From positions 1 to 64,000 of the forward strand of contig CANIRZ010000003.1 in assembly GCA_947470185.1 (NCBI GenBank): DNA of 64,000 nucleotides, written 5' to 3'. The position numbers were made by a program, and so were the translations under genes. Source of the DNA: Sphingomonadales bacterium. Its GTDB lineage: Bacteria; Pseudomonadota; Alphaproteobacteria; Sphingomonadales; Sphingomonadaceae. Of this stretch, positions 36,000 to 45,943 are shown piece after piece (positions within the stretch are counted from its first letter, which is position 1; the number at the start of each line of letters is the position of its first letter). The notes under the pieces were generated by a model. That model did not search any database and was not told the origin of the DNA. It saw only the letters and a list, made by a program, of their open reading frames with translations.

Positions 36000-36796
36000 G
36001 CGATACGATGATCGCTTTGCTCCTCGGTTTAATCGAGGGGCTGACGGAATTTTTGCCCGTGTCATCGACTGGCCATTTGATTTTAGCGAGTGAAGTCATC
36101 GGCTTTACGGACAACAGTTCGGTTGCGTTCAAAATCGCGATTCAGCTGGGCGCGATCTTGGCGGTGCTGTTGGTATATTGGCGGCGCTTCTGGGCCGTTG
36201 GAACTGGGCTGTTGAAGATGGAAAAAGGGCCTGTTGCCTTCACACGAAACATCCTTCTTGGGTTTGCACCGGCACTTGTGATTGGTGTTATCGCATATGA
36301 CGCTATCCGCGCAGCCATGCAGACGCCGGAGATTGTTGCTGTTGCGCTGATCATTGGTGGCATCATCATATTATTGCTGGAGCGTGTAGTGAAGACTGTG
36401 CGCTTTAATGCAGTTGAGGAAATCCCATTTGGCACGGCATTGTCGATTGGCCTTGTCCAATGCACCGCCATGCTGCCGGGCGTAAGCCGCTCCGGCGCGA
36501 CGATCATGGGCGGGCTCATGATGGGGGTTGAGCGCAAGACAGCGGCGGAGTTTTCCTTCTTTCTGGCTGTGCCCACAATGCTGGCCGCAACGGTTTACGC
36601 TTTATGGAAAGACAGGGCGCTTTTGAACGCCGATGATCTGGGGATGATAGCCATTGGTTTCACCATGGCTTTTCTGGTTGCAGTGGTCGTGGTGAAGGCC
36701 TTTGTTGCCATCGTCGGCAAGTACGGATTTGCACCTTTCGCATATTACCGAATCATAATCGGAACTGCCGCGTTGCTGTGGCTAACACTTAGATAG
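35996..36796 (+). CDS. uppP: Undecaprenyl-diphosphatase
   Basis: The 266-aa polytopic enzyme removes phosphate from undecaprenyl diphosphate, recycling the carrier lipid for peptidoglycan and other surface polymers and conferring bacitracin resistance. The two signature motifs are EFLPVSSTGHL (with an upstream GLIEGLTEF glutamate) and PGVSRSGATIMGG. It has about eight membrane segments. The ATG overlaps the previous stop codon. The 160 bases after it are AT-rich and precede gltD. Confidence 0.96.
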   Translation: MSDTMIALLLGLIEGLTEFLPVSSTGHLILASEVIGFTDNSSVAFKIAIQLGAILAVLLVYWRRFWAVGTGLLKMEKGPVAFTRNILLGFAPALVIGVIAYDAIRAAMQTPEIVAVALIIGGIIILLLERVVKTVRFNAVEEIPFGTALSIGLVQCTAMLPGVSRSGATIMGGLMMGVERKTAAEFSFFLAVPTMLAATVYALWKDRALLNADDLGMIAIGFTMAFLVAVVVVKAFVAIVGKYGFAPFAYYRIIIGTAALLWLTLR

Positions 36797-36870
36797 GCAT
36801 CATATCGGACCCTTTTAATTGAAAGATTATTGCGCAGAGTTAGATTTTAGTCTCAAATTTTGCTATTTTA

Positions 36871-36885
36871 GTCAGTATAACTGAC
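36871..36885. promoter_or_regulatory. Perfect 6-3-6 palindrome upstream of gltD
   Basis: GTCAGTATAACTGAC forms a perfect inverted repeat with an ATA centre in an AT-rich stretch. It lies 71 bases before the GTG start of gltD, where an operator for glutamate synthase would be expected. The binding protein is unknown. Confidence 0.45.
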
Positions 36886-36956
36886 CTATTTATTAGATTT
36901 ACACGTGACAGAGCGTGTTTGCCGCGTTACGCGCAGCGCTTCTGAAGGAGCGTGCT

Positions 36957-38399
36957 GTGGCTAATGATCCGATGCTAAAGTTTATTTCAAAGCCGCAGGC
37001 TTATCCGCACAAGCGGGAAGCCGAAATGCGTGCGGAGGATTTTGCCGAAATCGCCGACCGTTATGCGCCAGACGCAGCCGCCGATCAGGCATCGCGGTGT
37101 TCGCAATGCGGCGTACCTTATTGTTCAGTGCACTGCCCGCTGCACAACCATATACCTGACTGGTTGCGCCTCACCGCCGAAGGCCGTTTGCGCGAAGCTT
37201 ATGAGCTGTCGAACCTGACCAGCACTATGCCCGAGATTTGCGGCCGTATCTGCCCGCAGGATCGTTTGTGCGAAGGCAATTGCGTCATTGAATTTGCAGG
37301 CCATGATGCGGTCACGATTGGCTCGGTCGAAAAATACATCACCGATACGGCATGGGAGCAGGGCTGGGTAGAACCCGTCGAGGTCGGGCCATCGCGTGGC
37401 CAATCGGTTGGCATTATCGGGGCTGGCCCCGGCGGCTTGACGACGGCGGAATATCTGCGCGTCGCGGGCTATGACGTTCATGTCTATGACCGGTACGACC
37501 GGATGGGCGGATTGCTGACCTATGGCATTCCGGGTTTCAAGCTGGCGAAAGACATTGTCATGCGCCGTGTGCAACGGCTTGAGGATGCCGGCATTATTTT
37601 CCACGCAAATTTCGAAGTGGGCCGCGATGCGTCGTTGGATGATTTGCGCGCGAAGCATGACGCCGTGCTTATTGCCACCGGCGTGTACAAGGCGCGGGCG
37701 ATTGCAACGCCAGGTAGCGGGCTTGACGGAATCGTCCCTGCCCTCGATTTTCTTACCATTTCCAATCGCAAGGGCTTTGGCGATGCCGTCCCCGCTTTCG
37801 ACAGCGGCGTGATGAATGCGCATGGCAAAGACGTCGTCGTCATAGGTGGCGGCGACACCGCAATGGATTGTGTCCGCACCGCCGTCCGCCAAGGCGCAAA
37901 GTCCGTAAAATGCCTGTACCGCCGCGACCGCGATAATATGCCGGGGTCGCAGCGCGAAGTGACCAATGCCGAAGAAGAGGGCGTCGAGTTTGTCTGGCTG
38001 TCCGGTCCCAAGGGTTTTGACGGCGACGGCAAAGTCGAGCGCGTCCATGTCGCCAAGATGCGGCTTGCGGCCCCCGATGCCTCTGGCCGCCGGACGCCCG
38101 AAAATGACCCAGAAGGGGACTTCACGCTCAACGCCGATATGGTAATCACCGCACTTGGCTTCGAAGCCGAAGACCTGCCTGTGATGTTTAACGCCCCCGA
38201 CCTCAACGTAACCCGCTGGGGCACGTTGCGTGTTGACCATAAAACGCAGATGACCAACCTCGATGGAGTCTTTGCAGTCGGCGACATCGTGCGCGGCGCA
38301 AGCCTTGTCGTCTGGGCAATCCGCGACGGCCGCGACGTCACGCAGCACATGCACAATTATCTGAAATCAAAAGCAAGCCGCGAGAGGCAAGCAGCATGA
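36957..38399 (+). CDS. gltD: Glutamate synthase (NADPH) small subunit
   Basis: The 480-aa flavoprotein supplies electrons from NADPH to the large subunit. N-terminal iron-sulphur cysteines are seen in CSQCGVPYCSVHCPLHNHIP and CGRICPQDRLCEGNC. The FAD-binding motif is VGIIGAGPGGLTTAEYLRVAGY and the NADPH-binding motif is VVIGGGDTAMDCVRTAVRQGA. The start is GTG 36957 with GGAG 6 bases upstream; the codons before it are not conserved. The gene precedes gltB, the reverse of the E. coli order, and its stop overlaps gltB as ATGA. Confidence 0.95.
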   Translation: MANDPMLKFISKPQAYPHKREAEMRAEDFAEIADRYAPDAAADQASRCSQCGVPYCSVHCPLHNHIPDWLRLTAEGRLREAYELSNLTSTMPEICGRICPQDRLCEGNCVIEFAGHDAVTIGSVEKYITDTAWEQGWVEPVEVGPSRGQSVGIIGAGPGGLTTAEYLRVAGYDVHVYDRYDRMGGLLTYGIPGFKLAKDIVMRRVQRLEDAGIIFHANFEVGRDASLDDLRAKHDAVLIATGVYKARAIATPGSGLDGIVPALDFLTISNRKGFGDAVPAFDSGVMNAHGKDVVVIGGGDTAMDCVRTAVRQGAKSVKCLYRRDRDNMPGSQREVTNAEEEGVEFVWLSGPKGFDGDGKVERVHVAKMRLAAPDASGRRTPENDPEGDFTLNADMVITALGFEAEDLPVMFNAPDLNVTRWGTLRVDHKTQMTNLDGVFAVGDIVRGASLVVWAIRDGRDVTQHMHNYLKSKASRERQAA

Positions 38400-41300
38400 C
38401 CATATTTTACCCGACTCCCGAACATGAACGCCTTGCGCGCGAAGGCATGTATCATCCTGAGTCCGAAGGAGATGCCTGCGGCGTTGGCTTGATCGCGGCG
38501 ACCGATGGCAAGCCGTCGCGCCGCGTTGTTGCGGCGGGTATTGAGGCGTTGAAGGCGGTCTGGCACCGCGGCGCAGTTGATGCAGATGGCAAGACCGGCG
38601 ATGGCGCAGGACTGCATATCGACCTGCCCGTCCGCTTTTTCGACGATGCGATTTCGGACAGCGGCCACCGGCCGATGCCTAACCGGCTTGCGGTCGGCAT
38701 GGTATTCCTGCCGCGCACTGACCTGAGCGCACAAGAGAATTGCCGTACGATTGTTGAGGCGGAGATCATCGACGCGGGTTATACAATTTATGGTTGGCGT
38801 CAGGTGCCCGTCAATGTGTCCGTCATCGGCGACAAGGCACAGGCAACGCGGCCTGAGATTGAACAGATCATGATTGCGGGACCAATGCCCGATGAGGTCG
38901 ACGCAACAGAATTTGAGAAGAACCTGTATCTCGTCCGCCGCCGGATCGAAAAGAAGATCATCGCTGCGCAAATTCGCGATTTCTATATCTGTTCGATGTC
39001 GTGCCGGTCCATTGTCTACAAGGGCCTGTTCCTTGCGGAGTCACTGTCGGTTTTTTATCCTGACCTTCAGGACGACCGTTTTGAAAGCCGCGTTGCGATT
39101 TTCCATCAACGCTATTCGACCAACACTTTCCCGCAATGGTGGTTGGCGCAGCCTTTCCGCGGGCTAGCGCATAATGGGGAAATTAACACCATTCGCGGCA
39201 ACCAAAATTGGATGAAGAGCCACGAGATAAAGATGGCCAGCATCGCCTTTGGCGCGCAGTCCGATGATATTAAGCCGGTTATCCCAGCCGGATCATCGGA
39301 CACCGCCGCATTGGACGCTGTGTTCGAAACCTTGGTGCGTTCAGGCAAGGAAGCGCCAACGGCAAAGCTGATGCTGATCCCCGAAGCATGGCAATCAAAC
39401 CCCAATTTGCCCGCCACCCACCGCGCGATGTATGAATATATGGCAAGCGTAATGGAACCATGGGATGGCCCTGCCGCCTTAGCGATGACCGATGGCCATT
39501 GGGCCGTCGCAGGCGTTGACCGCAACGCTTTGCGTCCGCTGCGCTACAGCCGGACGTCGGACAATTTGCTGGTCATTGGTTCGGAAACCGGGATGGTCAT
39601 CCTGCCCGAAACGACGATATTGGAAAAGGGCCGCCTCGGCCCCGGACAAATGATTGCCGTCAATTTGGATGAAGGTAAATTATACCGCGACGGCGAGTTG
39701 AAGGACCGCATTTCGGCAGAACAGGATTATGGCGCTTTGGTCGGCGGCTTCCGACGGATCACCGACTTGCCCGAAGCTGGCGACGACAGCGCGCCCGCTT
39801 GGTCGCGCGCGGAATTGACCAAGCGGCAAATCGCCGCTGGCATGACGTTGGAAGATGTCGAAATGATCCTCGCGCCGATGATCGAAGATGGCAAAGAAGC
39901 CATCGGGTCGATGGGCGATGATACGCCTTTGGCGGTTATCAGCGACAAGCCGCGCCTCATCAGCCAGTTCTTCCGCCAGAATTTCAGCCAGGTCACTAAC
40001 CCGCCGATCGACAGCTTGCGCGAACGGCATGTGATGAGCCTGAAGACACGCTTTTCCAACCTTGCCAATATCTTGGAGGAGAAGAGCCAGAATGCAGACG
40101 TGCTGGTGCTGGATAGCCCGGTTCTAACCGGGCATGATTGGCGCAAGCTCAAGTCAGCGTTCGGACCGCTTGGCGCCGAAATTGATTGCACCTATGACAT
40201 ATCCGCCGGGCAAGAAGGCCTGCGCGCCGCCATCACGCGCATCCGTGAAGAAGCCGTCGCCGCTGTGCGTATGGGCAAATCCGAACTGTTTTTGACCGAC
40301 GATAACATCTGTGAAGACCGCGTCGGTATCGCGATGATCCTTGCTGCTGCTGCTGTCCATACGCACTTGGTCCGCAATGGTCTGCGCAGCTATTCGTCGA
40401 TTAACGTCCGTTCCGCCGAGTGCTTGGATACGCATTATTTTGCGGTTCTCATTGGTGTCGGTGCAACCACCGTGAACGCTTATCTTGCCGAAGCTATGAT
40501 TGCCGACCGCCATGGCCGCGGCCTGCTAGGCAGCCTGACATTATCGCAAGCCATCGAAAATTACCGCACGGCCATTAACGAAGGACTGCTGAAGATCATG
40601 TCCAAAATGGGCATCGCAGTTATCTCCAGCTATCGCGGCGGCTATAATTTTGAAGCGGTTGGCCTGTCGCGTGCGTTGGTCAATGACTTCTTCCCCGGCA
40701 TGCCGAACAAGATTTCGGGCGAAGGCTATCACTCGCTATATGTGAACGCGCGTGATCGTCACGCCGATGCGTTCGACGCCGCGGTTGCGCGGTTACCCGT
40801 TGGCGGCTTTTACAAGCAACGTGATGGCGGGGAAGAACATGCCTATTCCGCTGGCCTGATGCATCTGTTGCAAAGCTCCGTGGCGAATGACAGCTATTCG
40901 ACCTACACGCAATTTGCCCAAGGCGTCAAAGAACTGCCGCCGATTTACTTGCGCGATTTGTTGGAGTTCAACTTCGCGAAAGAGCCGGTTGCGATTGACG
41001 AGGTTGAGGCGATTACCGAAATCCGCAAACGTTTTGTAACACCCGGAATGTCGCTTGGCGCGTTGTCGCCAGAGGCACATGAAACATTGGCCATCGCCAT
41101 GAACCGCATCGGCGCAAAGGCCGTTTCGGGGGAAGGCGGCGAAGACAGCAAGCGTTTCAAGCCTTATGAGAATGGTGACAACGCCAACAGCGTCATCAAG
41201 CAAGTCGCAAGCGGCCGCTTCGGTGTTACCGCCGAATATCTGGGTGCGTGCGAGGAAATTGAAATCAAGGTCGCACAGGGCGCAAAGCCCGGCGAAGGTG

Positions 41301-42922
41301 GGCAATTGCCCGGCTTTAAGGTGACCGAAATGATTGCACGACTGCGGCACTCGACGCCGGGCGTGACGCTGATTTCACCGCCACCGCATCACGACATTTA
41401 CTCGATCGAAGATTTGGCGCAGCTGATCTACGATCTCAAGCAGATTAACCCGCGGGCGCGGGTCTGTGTGAAGCTTGTCAGTGCGGCAGGCATTGGCACG
41501 ATTGCGGCAGGCGTAGCCAAGGCACATGCGGATGTCATCCTCGTCTCGGGCAATGTCGGTGGTACGGGCGCAAGCCCGCAAACCAGCATCAAATATGCAG
41601 GCACGCCATGGGAAATGGGGCTATCCGAAGCCAATCAGGTGCTCACGCTCAACGGGCTGCGTCACCGCGTCAAGCTGCGCACCGATGGTGGCCTAAAAAC
41701 CGGACGCGACATTGTTGTTGCCGCGATATTGGGCGCTGAGGAATTTGGCATCGGGACCCTAAGCCTCGTTGCCATGGGCTGCATCATGGTGCGCCAATGC
41801 CATTCGAACACCTGCCCTGTTGGCGTGTGTGTTCAGGATGAAGCGTTGCGCAAAAAATTCACGGGCACCCCGGAAAAGGTCATCAACCTGATGACCTTCA
41901 TTGCCGAAGAAGTCCGCGAAATATTGGCTAAGCTTGGCTATCGCAGCCTTGACGAGGTGATCGGACGCACCGAATTGTTGCGGCAGGTCAGCCGCGGTGC
42001 AGAGCATCTTGACGATCTTGACCTCAATCCGATCCTCGCCAAAGTTGACGCGCCAGACAGTGCGCGCCGGTTCAACATCCCGACATTCCGCAACGAAGTA
42101 CCCGATAGCCTTGATGCGCAAATGATCCATGATGGCCGGCCAGTGTTCGAACGGCGCGAAAAGATGCAGCTGACGTATAATGTCCGCAACACGCATCGCG
42201 CAGTGGGCACGCGGCTCAGCTCGGAAATCACGCGGTTATATGGCATGAAGGGCCTTGCAGAAGGCCATGTGCATGTCCGCTTGCGTGGCTCTGCCGGTCA
42301 ATCACTTGGGGCGTTTTTGTGCCAAGGCATTACATTGGAAGTCTTTGGCGATGCCAATGACTATGTCGGTAAGGGCCTGTCCGGCGGCACGATCATCGTG
42401 CGTCCAACGGTCAGCAGCCCGCTGACCAGCCATCAGAATAGCATCATCGGCAACACCGTGCTCTATGGCGCGACATCAGGCCGGCTTTTTGCGGCGGGGC
42501 AAGCGGGTGAGCGCTTTGCCGTCCGCAACTCTGGCGCGCATGTTGTGGTTGAAGGTTGCGGCTCAAACGGGCTGGAATATATGACCGGCGGCGTGGCGGT
42601 CATTTTGGGCAAGGTCGGCAGCAATTTCGGCGCTGGCATGACGGGCGGGATGGCCTTTGTGCTCGATGCCGGTGGTGACTTCGCCGCCATGGCCAATCCT
42701 GACAGCATCGTGTGGCAACGTCTGGAAAGTGCCTATTGGGAAGATCAGCTAAAGGCACTTATCACAGAACACGCGCGGACAACGGACAGCGCATGGTCGA
42801 AATCGATCATTGAGGATTGGGATCGCAGACGCGGCGAATTCTGGCAAATCTGCCCGAAGGAAATGCTGACCCGCCTCAGCCAGCCTCTGTCGGACCATGC
42901 CGCATTGGAAGCTGCCGAATAG
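38396..42922 (+). CDS. gltB: Glutamate synthase (NADPH) large subunit
   Basis: The 1508-aa subunit takes the amide of glutamine and adds it to 2-oxoglutarate. After a propeptide of 27 residues, Cys28 (in DACGVGL) is the N-terminal nucleophile of the glutaminase domain. The FMN-binding synthase domain is in the region around residues 850-1200, with the substrate tunnel motif GEGGQLPGFKV and the 3Fe-4S cysteines near CIMVRQCHSNTCPVGVC. The C-terminal beta-helix (GXG repeats such as GFGGSNG-like stretches) completes the fold. It overlaps gltD by four bases. Confidence 0.97.
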   Translation: MTIFYPTPEHERLAREGMYHPESEGDACGVGLIAATDGKPSRRVVAAGIEALKAVWHRGAVDADGKTGDGAGLHIDLPVRFFDDAISDSGHRPMPNRLAVGMVFLPRTDLSAQENCRTIVEAEIIDAGYTIYGWRQVPVNVSVIGDKAQATRPEIEQIMIAGPMPDEVDATEFEKNLYLVRRRIEKKIIAAQIRDFYICSMSCRSIVYKGLFLAESLSVFYPDLQDDRFESRVAIFHQRYSTNTFPQWWLAQPFRGLAHNGEINTIRGNQNWMKSHEIKMASIAFGAQSDDIKPVIPAGSSDTAALDAVFETLVRSGKEAPTAKLMLIPEAWQSNPNLPATHRAMYEYMASVMEPWDGPAALAMTDGHWAVAGVDRNALRPLRYSRTSDNLLVIGSETGMVILPETTILEKGRLGPGQMIAVNLDEGKLYRDGELKDRISAEQDYGALVGGFRRITDLPEAGDDSAPAWSRAELTKRQIAAGMTLEDVEMILAPMIEDGKEAIGSMGDDTPLAVISDKPRLISQFFRQNFSQVTNPPIDSLRERHVMSLKTRFSNLANILEEKSQNADVLVLDSPVLTGHDWRKLKSAFGPLGAEIDCTYDISAGQEGLRAAITRIREEAVAAVRMGKSELFLTDDNICEDRVGIAMILAAAAVHTHLVRNGLRSYSSINVRSAECLDTHYFAVLIGVGATTVNAYLAEAMIADRHGRGLLGSLTLSQAIENYRTAINEGLLKIMSKMGIAVISSYRGGYNFEAVGLSRALVNDFFPGMPNKISGEGYHSLYVNARDRHADAFDAAVARLPVGGFYKQRDGGEEHAYSAGLMHLLQSSVANDSYSTYTQFAQGVKELPPIYLRDLLEFNFAKEPVAIDEVEAITEIRKRFVTPGMSLGALSPEAHETLAIAMNRIGAKAVSGEGGEDSKRFKPYENGDNANSVIKQVASGRFGVTAEYLGACEEIEIKVAQGAKPGEGGQLPGFKVTEMIARLRHSTPGVTLISPPPHHDIYSIEDLAQLIYDLKQINPRARVCVKLVSAAGIGTIAAGVAKAHADVILVSGNVGGTGASPQTSIKYAGTPWEMGLSEANQVLTLNGLRHRVKLRTDGGLKTGRDIVVAAILGAEEFGIGTLSLVAMGCIMVRQCHSNTCPVGVCVQDEALRKKFTGTPEKVINLMTFIAEEVREILAKLGYRSLDEVIGRTELLRQVSRGAEHLDDLDLNPILAKVDAPDSARRFNIPTFRNEVPDSLDAQMIHDGRPVFERREKMQLTYNVRNTHRAVGTRLSSEITRLYGMKGLAEGHVHVRLRGSAGQSLGAFLCQGITLEVFGDANDYVGKGLSGGTIIVRPTVSSPLTSHQNSIIGNTVLYGATSGRLFAAGQAGERFAVRNSGAHVVVEGCGSNGLEYMTGGVAVILGKVGSNFGAGMTGGMAFVLDAGGDFAAMANPDSIVWQRLESAYWEDQLKALITEHARTTDSAWSKSIIEDWDRRRGEFWQICPKEMLTRLSQPLSDHAALEAAE

Positions 42923-42935
42923 CATAAGCACGGAT

Positions 42936-42963
42936 GCAGGCTGAACACGCGCGTTCAGCCTGC
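42936..42963 (+). terminator. Possible gltB terminator hairpin
   Basis: GCAGGCTGAAC and GTTCAGCCTGC form an 11-base perfect stem around the loop ACGCGC, 13 bases after the gltB stop. There is no T-run, so this may be an intrinsic hairpin that protects the 3' end rather than a canonical terminator. Confidence 0.5.
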
Positions 42964-43073
42964 CCGACCCTTTGGTTAAAGGACGCCTAGACGGCATGAA
43001 GCACGCACCCGATAGGCGCGCCTTGCGGATCGCAACATTGCCAAAACATATTGTGATGCCCTAATGCTATGGC

Positions 43074-44111
43074 ATGGCATCTAACCCGCCCCATACACCT
43101 TCCGATTTCCCGTCTGAGGCGGAGGCGGAGTCGCGGCTTACAGCGGACAGGTTTGACATCATTGCGTTAATCGCCAAGGCCGACCGCAGGCGCGAAAATA
43201 GTGATAACCGTGCCGCCAGCGCTTATTATAATGCAGCCATAAGAACTGCCGCCGCGCGCCCACCCGCCGACCCTGATGTCGTTGCACAAGTCGCGCGCGC
43301 TGATGCTGCTACCCGATGGCTGGCGGACCATTTCCGTTGCCATCTGCTTGATGCGTTGACCGATCGGGGCTTTACCCGGGATCATCAGCACCCCCGTTTT
43401 CGTGAGTCGCTCGATATGATGTTCGGCGATATGCAACGGCCAGACGAGTATAGGCAATTCCCGCAAAAGCCGATGGCGCATTATTATCCGGGTATGACGC
43501 ATATCGAATTCGCCGACACGCGCGCACTTGACTGGGTGACGCGATTGGAAGCACGCTTTCCCGAAATGCAACGCGAGGCTCTGGCGACTTTAGCAAGCCA
43601 TGACGGATTTCAGCCTTATATCAAAGCAGCATCAAGCCGCCCACAGCAAGACCATCATGGACTGCTCGAAAATGCAGACTGGAGCACATTGCATCTCTGG
43701 CAAAATGGGGCCGCCGTTGACGAACATATTCGCCGATGCCCGATTATTTACCAGACCATCATTGACCATGTACCCCTTTGCCACATCGGACCGCGTGCGC
43801 CGTCAATCATGCTGTCGCTTCTCAAGCCCGGAGCGAAAATCCCCCCACATACGGGGATGCTCAACAGCAGGCTTATCTGCCACCTGCCGTTAATCGTCCC
43901 GCCAGACTGTGGCTTTCGTGTGGGTACTACGACGATTAAGTGGGAAGAGGGCAAGGTCATCGCCTTTGATGACAGCGTCGAGCATGAGGCATGGAACAAC
44001 AGCGCGTTTGACCGGCTCGTCCTAATTTTCGACATCTGGCGGCCCGAGCTTACGCAAACGGAACGCGATCAGATTACCGCTATGTTCGATGTCGTCGACA
44101 ATTACCGCTGA
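43074..44111 (+). CDS. Aspartyl/asparaginyl beta-hydroxylase family dioxygenase
   Basis: The 345-aa protein has an N-terminal helical region (about residues 25-120, TPR-like, ASAYYNAAIRTAAARPPAD) and a C-terminal cupin fold with the Fe(II)/2-oxoglutarate motifs PPHTGMLNSRLICHLPLIVP and FDDSVEHEAWNNS. The family hydroxylates Asp or Asn residues in proteins (AspH) or the 2-position of lipid A fatty acids (LpxO). No membrane anchor is seen, unlike LpxO. Sphingomonad glycosphingolipids carry 2-hydroxy fatty acids, so a ceramide acyl hydroxylase is an alternative (inference). Confidence 0.82.
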   Translation: MASNPPHTPSDFPSEAEAESRLTADRFDIIALIAKADRRRENSDNRAASAYYNAAIRTAAARPPADPDVVAQVARADAATRWLADHFRCHLLDALTDRGFTRDHQHPRFRESLDMMFGDMQRPDEYRQFPQKPMAHYYPGMTHIEFADTRALDWVTRLEARFPEMQREALATLASHDGFQPYIKAASSRPQQDHHGLLENADWSTLHLWQNGAAVDEHIRRCPIIYQTIIDHVPLCHIGPRAPSIMLSLLKPGAKIPPHTGMLNSRLICHLPLIVPPDCGFRVGTTTIKWEEGKVIAFDDSVEHEAWNNSAFDRLVLIFDIWRPELTQTERDQITAMFDVVDNYR

Positions 44112-44182
44112 CTCAATAGCCACTGGCCAATTGGTCCCTGTCCTGCTTAAGTCATCGCACTGATATGTCATGGAGATGCGTT

Positions 44183-45934
44183 ATGCGCAGTGTGTTACTT
44201 GCCGGCTGTTTATGTGCTTTGTCGGCGCCCGCTTATGCCGATGCCAATACTGACCTGAACAATCTTGTCAGCGATGTCTGGGCGTATACGTTAAAAGAGC
44301 AGCCTGTGTACGCAAGCGCCCTTGGCGTGAATGATTATGCCAATGAACTTGGCGATTATACGCTTGCCGCGCAGGACCGCAGAGCAGCGCAAGCCGCGCA
44401 ATTTCTTGCCCGTTTGGACGCCATACCGGCGGCATCGCTTGATGCGCCAACAAAGGTTGAAGCAGGCATATTGCGGCGGTCGCTCAATTCGGCGATTGAG
44501 GGCAATAGATTTGGCCAACGGGCCATCAACTTCACGACCTATTCCAGCTGGCATCAGCAACTGGCCGGCATGGCACAAAACCTGCCGTTCAAAACCAAGA
44601 GAGATTTTGAATCCTACAATGCCCGCCTCACACAATATGCGCGGGCTAATGATGAAAATATCACGGTCGCCAATGTTGCTATCAAGGGCAAGTTTACACA
44701 AGCTTGCGAAACGTTAAACGGCTTTGAAGGCACAATCAGCGGGCTTATTGCCCCCGACATTCGCCGGTCGCGTTTCTACGGACCTTATGCCGCCAAGCGT
44801 CCTGAAAATATTTCGGAAGCCGACTTTGCTATATTGGCCGCAAACGCCGAAGCGACCATCCGCACGGTCGTGTATCCAGCGCTGAACAAGCAACTGGCGT
44901 GGTACACGACAAGCTACAAGCCAGCCTGCGCCAAGGCGCCAGGTGTTTCGGCGCAGCCAAATGGTGCGGCCTATTATGCCTTTCGTATCCGCGAGGAAAC
45001 GACGACCGATCTGACCGCTGAGCAAATCCACCAAATTGGCCTCAGCGAAGTGACGCGGATCCGTGCCGAAATGGTAGAGGTCGCCAAAAAGGCTGGCTAC
45101 CCAAGCCGCGAAGCCTTCATCGCGCATTTGCGGACTGACCCGCAATATTATGCCAAAACGCCTGAGGAACTGATGGAGAAGGTCGCGCGTGTGACCAAGA
45201 TCATCGACGGCAAGATGCCCACATTGTTCGGGCACCTGCCCCGCTTGCCATATGGCATCCGGGAAATTCCCGCAGAAACGGCCGAGGGCACGACGACGGC
45301 TTATTATAATCCGGGATCACCGGAGATTGGCATTTCAGGCACCTATTTTGTCAACACGTCAAAGCTGAACCAGCGACCGTTTTGGGAAATTCCGGCGTTG
45401 TCAGCGCACGAAGCCGTTCCGGGGCATCACAACCAGATTGCCCTACAGCAGGAACTGCCTTTGTCCGATTTCCGCAAATATGGCGCGTCCTTTACCGCGT
45501 TTGCCGAAGGTTGGGGCCTATACTCCGAACGTCTTGGCATCGAAATGGGGCTGTATGACACCCCTGCCAAGGACATGGGCAGGCTGTCCTACGAAATGTG
45601 GCGTGCGTGCCGCTTGGTGGTCGACACCGGTATCCACGCCAAGGGTTGGAGCAAGCAGCAGGCCATCGCCTTTATGACCGATAACAGCGCCTTGTCCGCC
45701 GCCAACATCGAGGCGGAGGTCAACCGTTATATTAGCTGGCCCGGCCAAGCCTTGGCCTATAAATTGGGTGAGCTGAAAATACGCGAATTGCGGGATATGG
45801 CGACCAAGGAGCTTGGGAGCAAATTTGATTTGGCTGCCTTCCATGACGCGGTGCTTGGCCAAGGGTCAGTACCGCTGAATGTCCTTGATCAGCAAATCAA
45901 AGATTGGGTCGCGGCGGAAAAAACGAAGGACTAA
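44183..45934 (+). CDS. DUF885 family secreted metallopeptidase-like protein
   Basis: The 583-aa protein starts with a signal peptide (MRSVLLAGCLCALSAPAYADA). The DUF885 domain contains the zinc-type motif HEAVPGHH (in SAHEAVPGHHNQIALQQ) with a downstream Glu in FAEGWGLYSERLG, as in the M32-like carboxypeptidase fold. The family is common in sphingomonads and is probably a periplasmic peptidase of unknown substrate. ATG at 44183 has GGAG 7 bases upstream; an ATG at 44165 would add six residues before the signal peptide. It converges on a small secreted protein gene. Confidence 0.88.
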   Translation: MRSVLLAGCLCALSAPAYADANTDLNNLVSDVWAYTLKEQPVYASALGVNDYANELGDYTLAAQDRRAAQAAQFLARLDAIPAASLDAPTKVEAGILRRSLNSAIEGNRFGQRAINFTTYSSWHQQLAGMAQNLPFKTKRDFESYNARLTQYARANDENITVANVAIKGKFTQACETLNGFEGTISGLIAPDIRRSRFYGPYAAKRPENISEADFAILAANAEATIRTVVYPALNKQLAWYTTSYKPACAKAPGVSAQPNGAAYYAFRIREETTTDLTAEQIHQIGLSEVTRIRAEMVEVAKKAGYPSREAFIAHLRTDPQYYAKTPEELMEKVARVTKIIDGKMPTLFGHLPRLPYGIREIPAETAEGTTTAYYNPGSPEIGISGTYFVNTSKLNQRPFWEIPALSAHEAVPGHHNQIALQQELPLSDFRKYGASFTAFAEGWGLYSERLGIEMGLYDTPAKDMGRLSYEMWRACRLVVDTGIHAKGWSKQQAIAFMTDNSALSAANIEAEVNRYISWPGQALAYKLGELKIRELRDMATKELGSKFDLAAFHDAVLGQGSVPLNVLDQQIKDWVAAEKTKD

Positions 45935-45943
45935 GCCGCCTGT

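Noticed and set aside
37125-38354. 409-aa open frame opposite gltD
   Set aside because: Antisense shadow of a well-defined gene.
42936-42963. gltB hairpin as a REP unit
   Set aside because: Shares GCTGAAC/GTTCAGC with the REP family but has a GC loop and sits immediately after gltB; a 3'-end hairpin is simpler.
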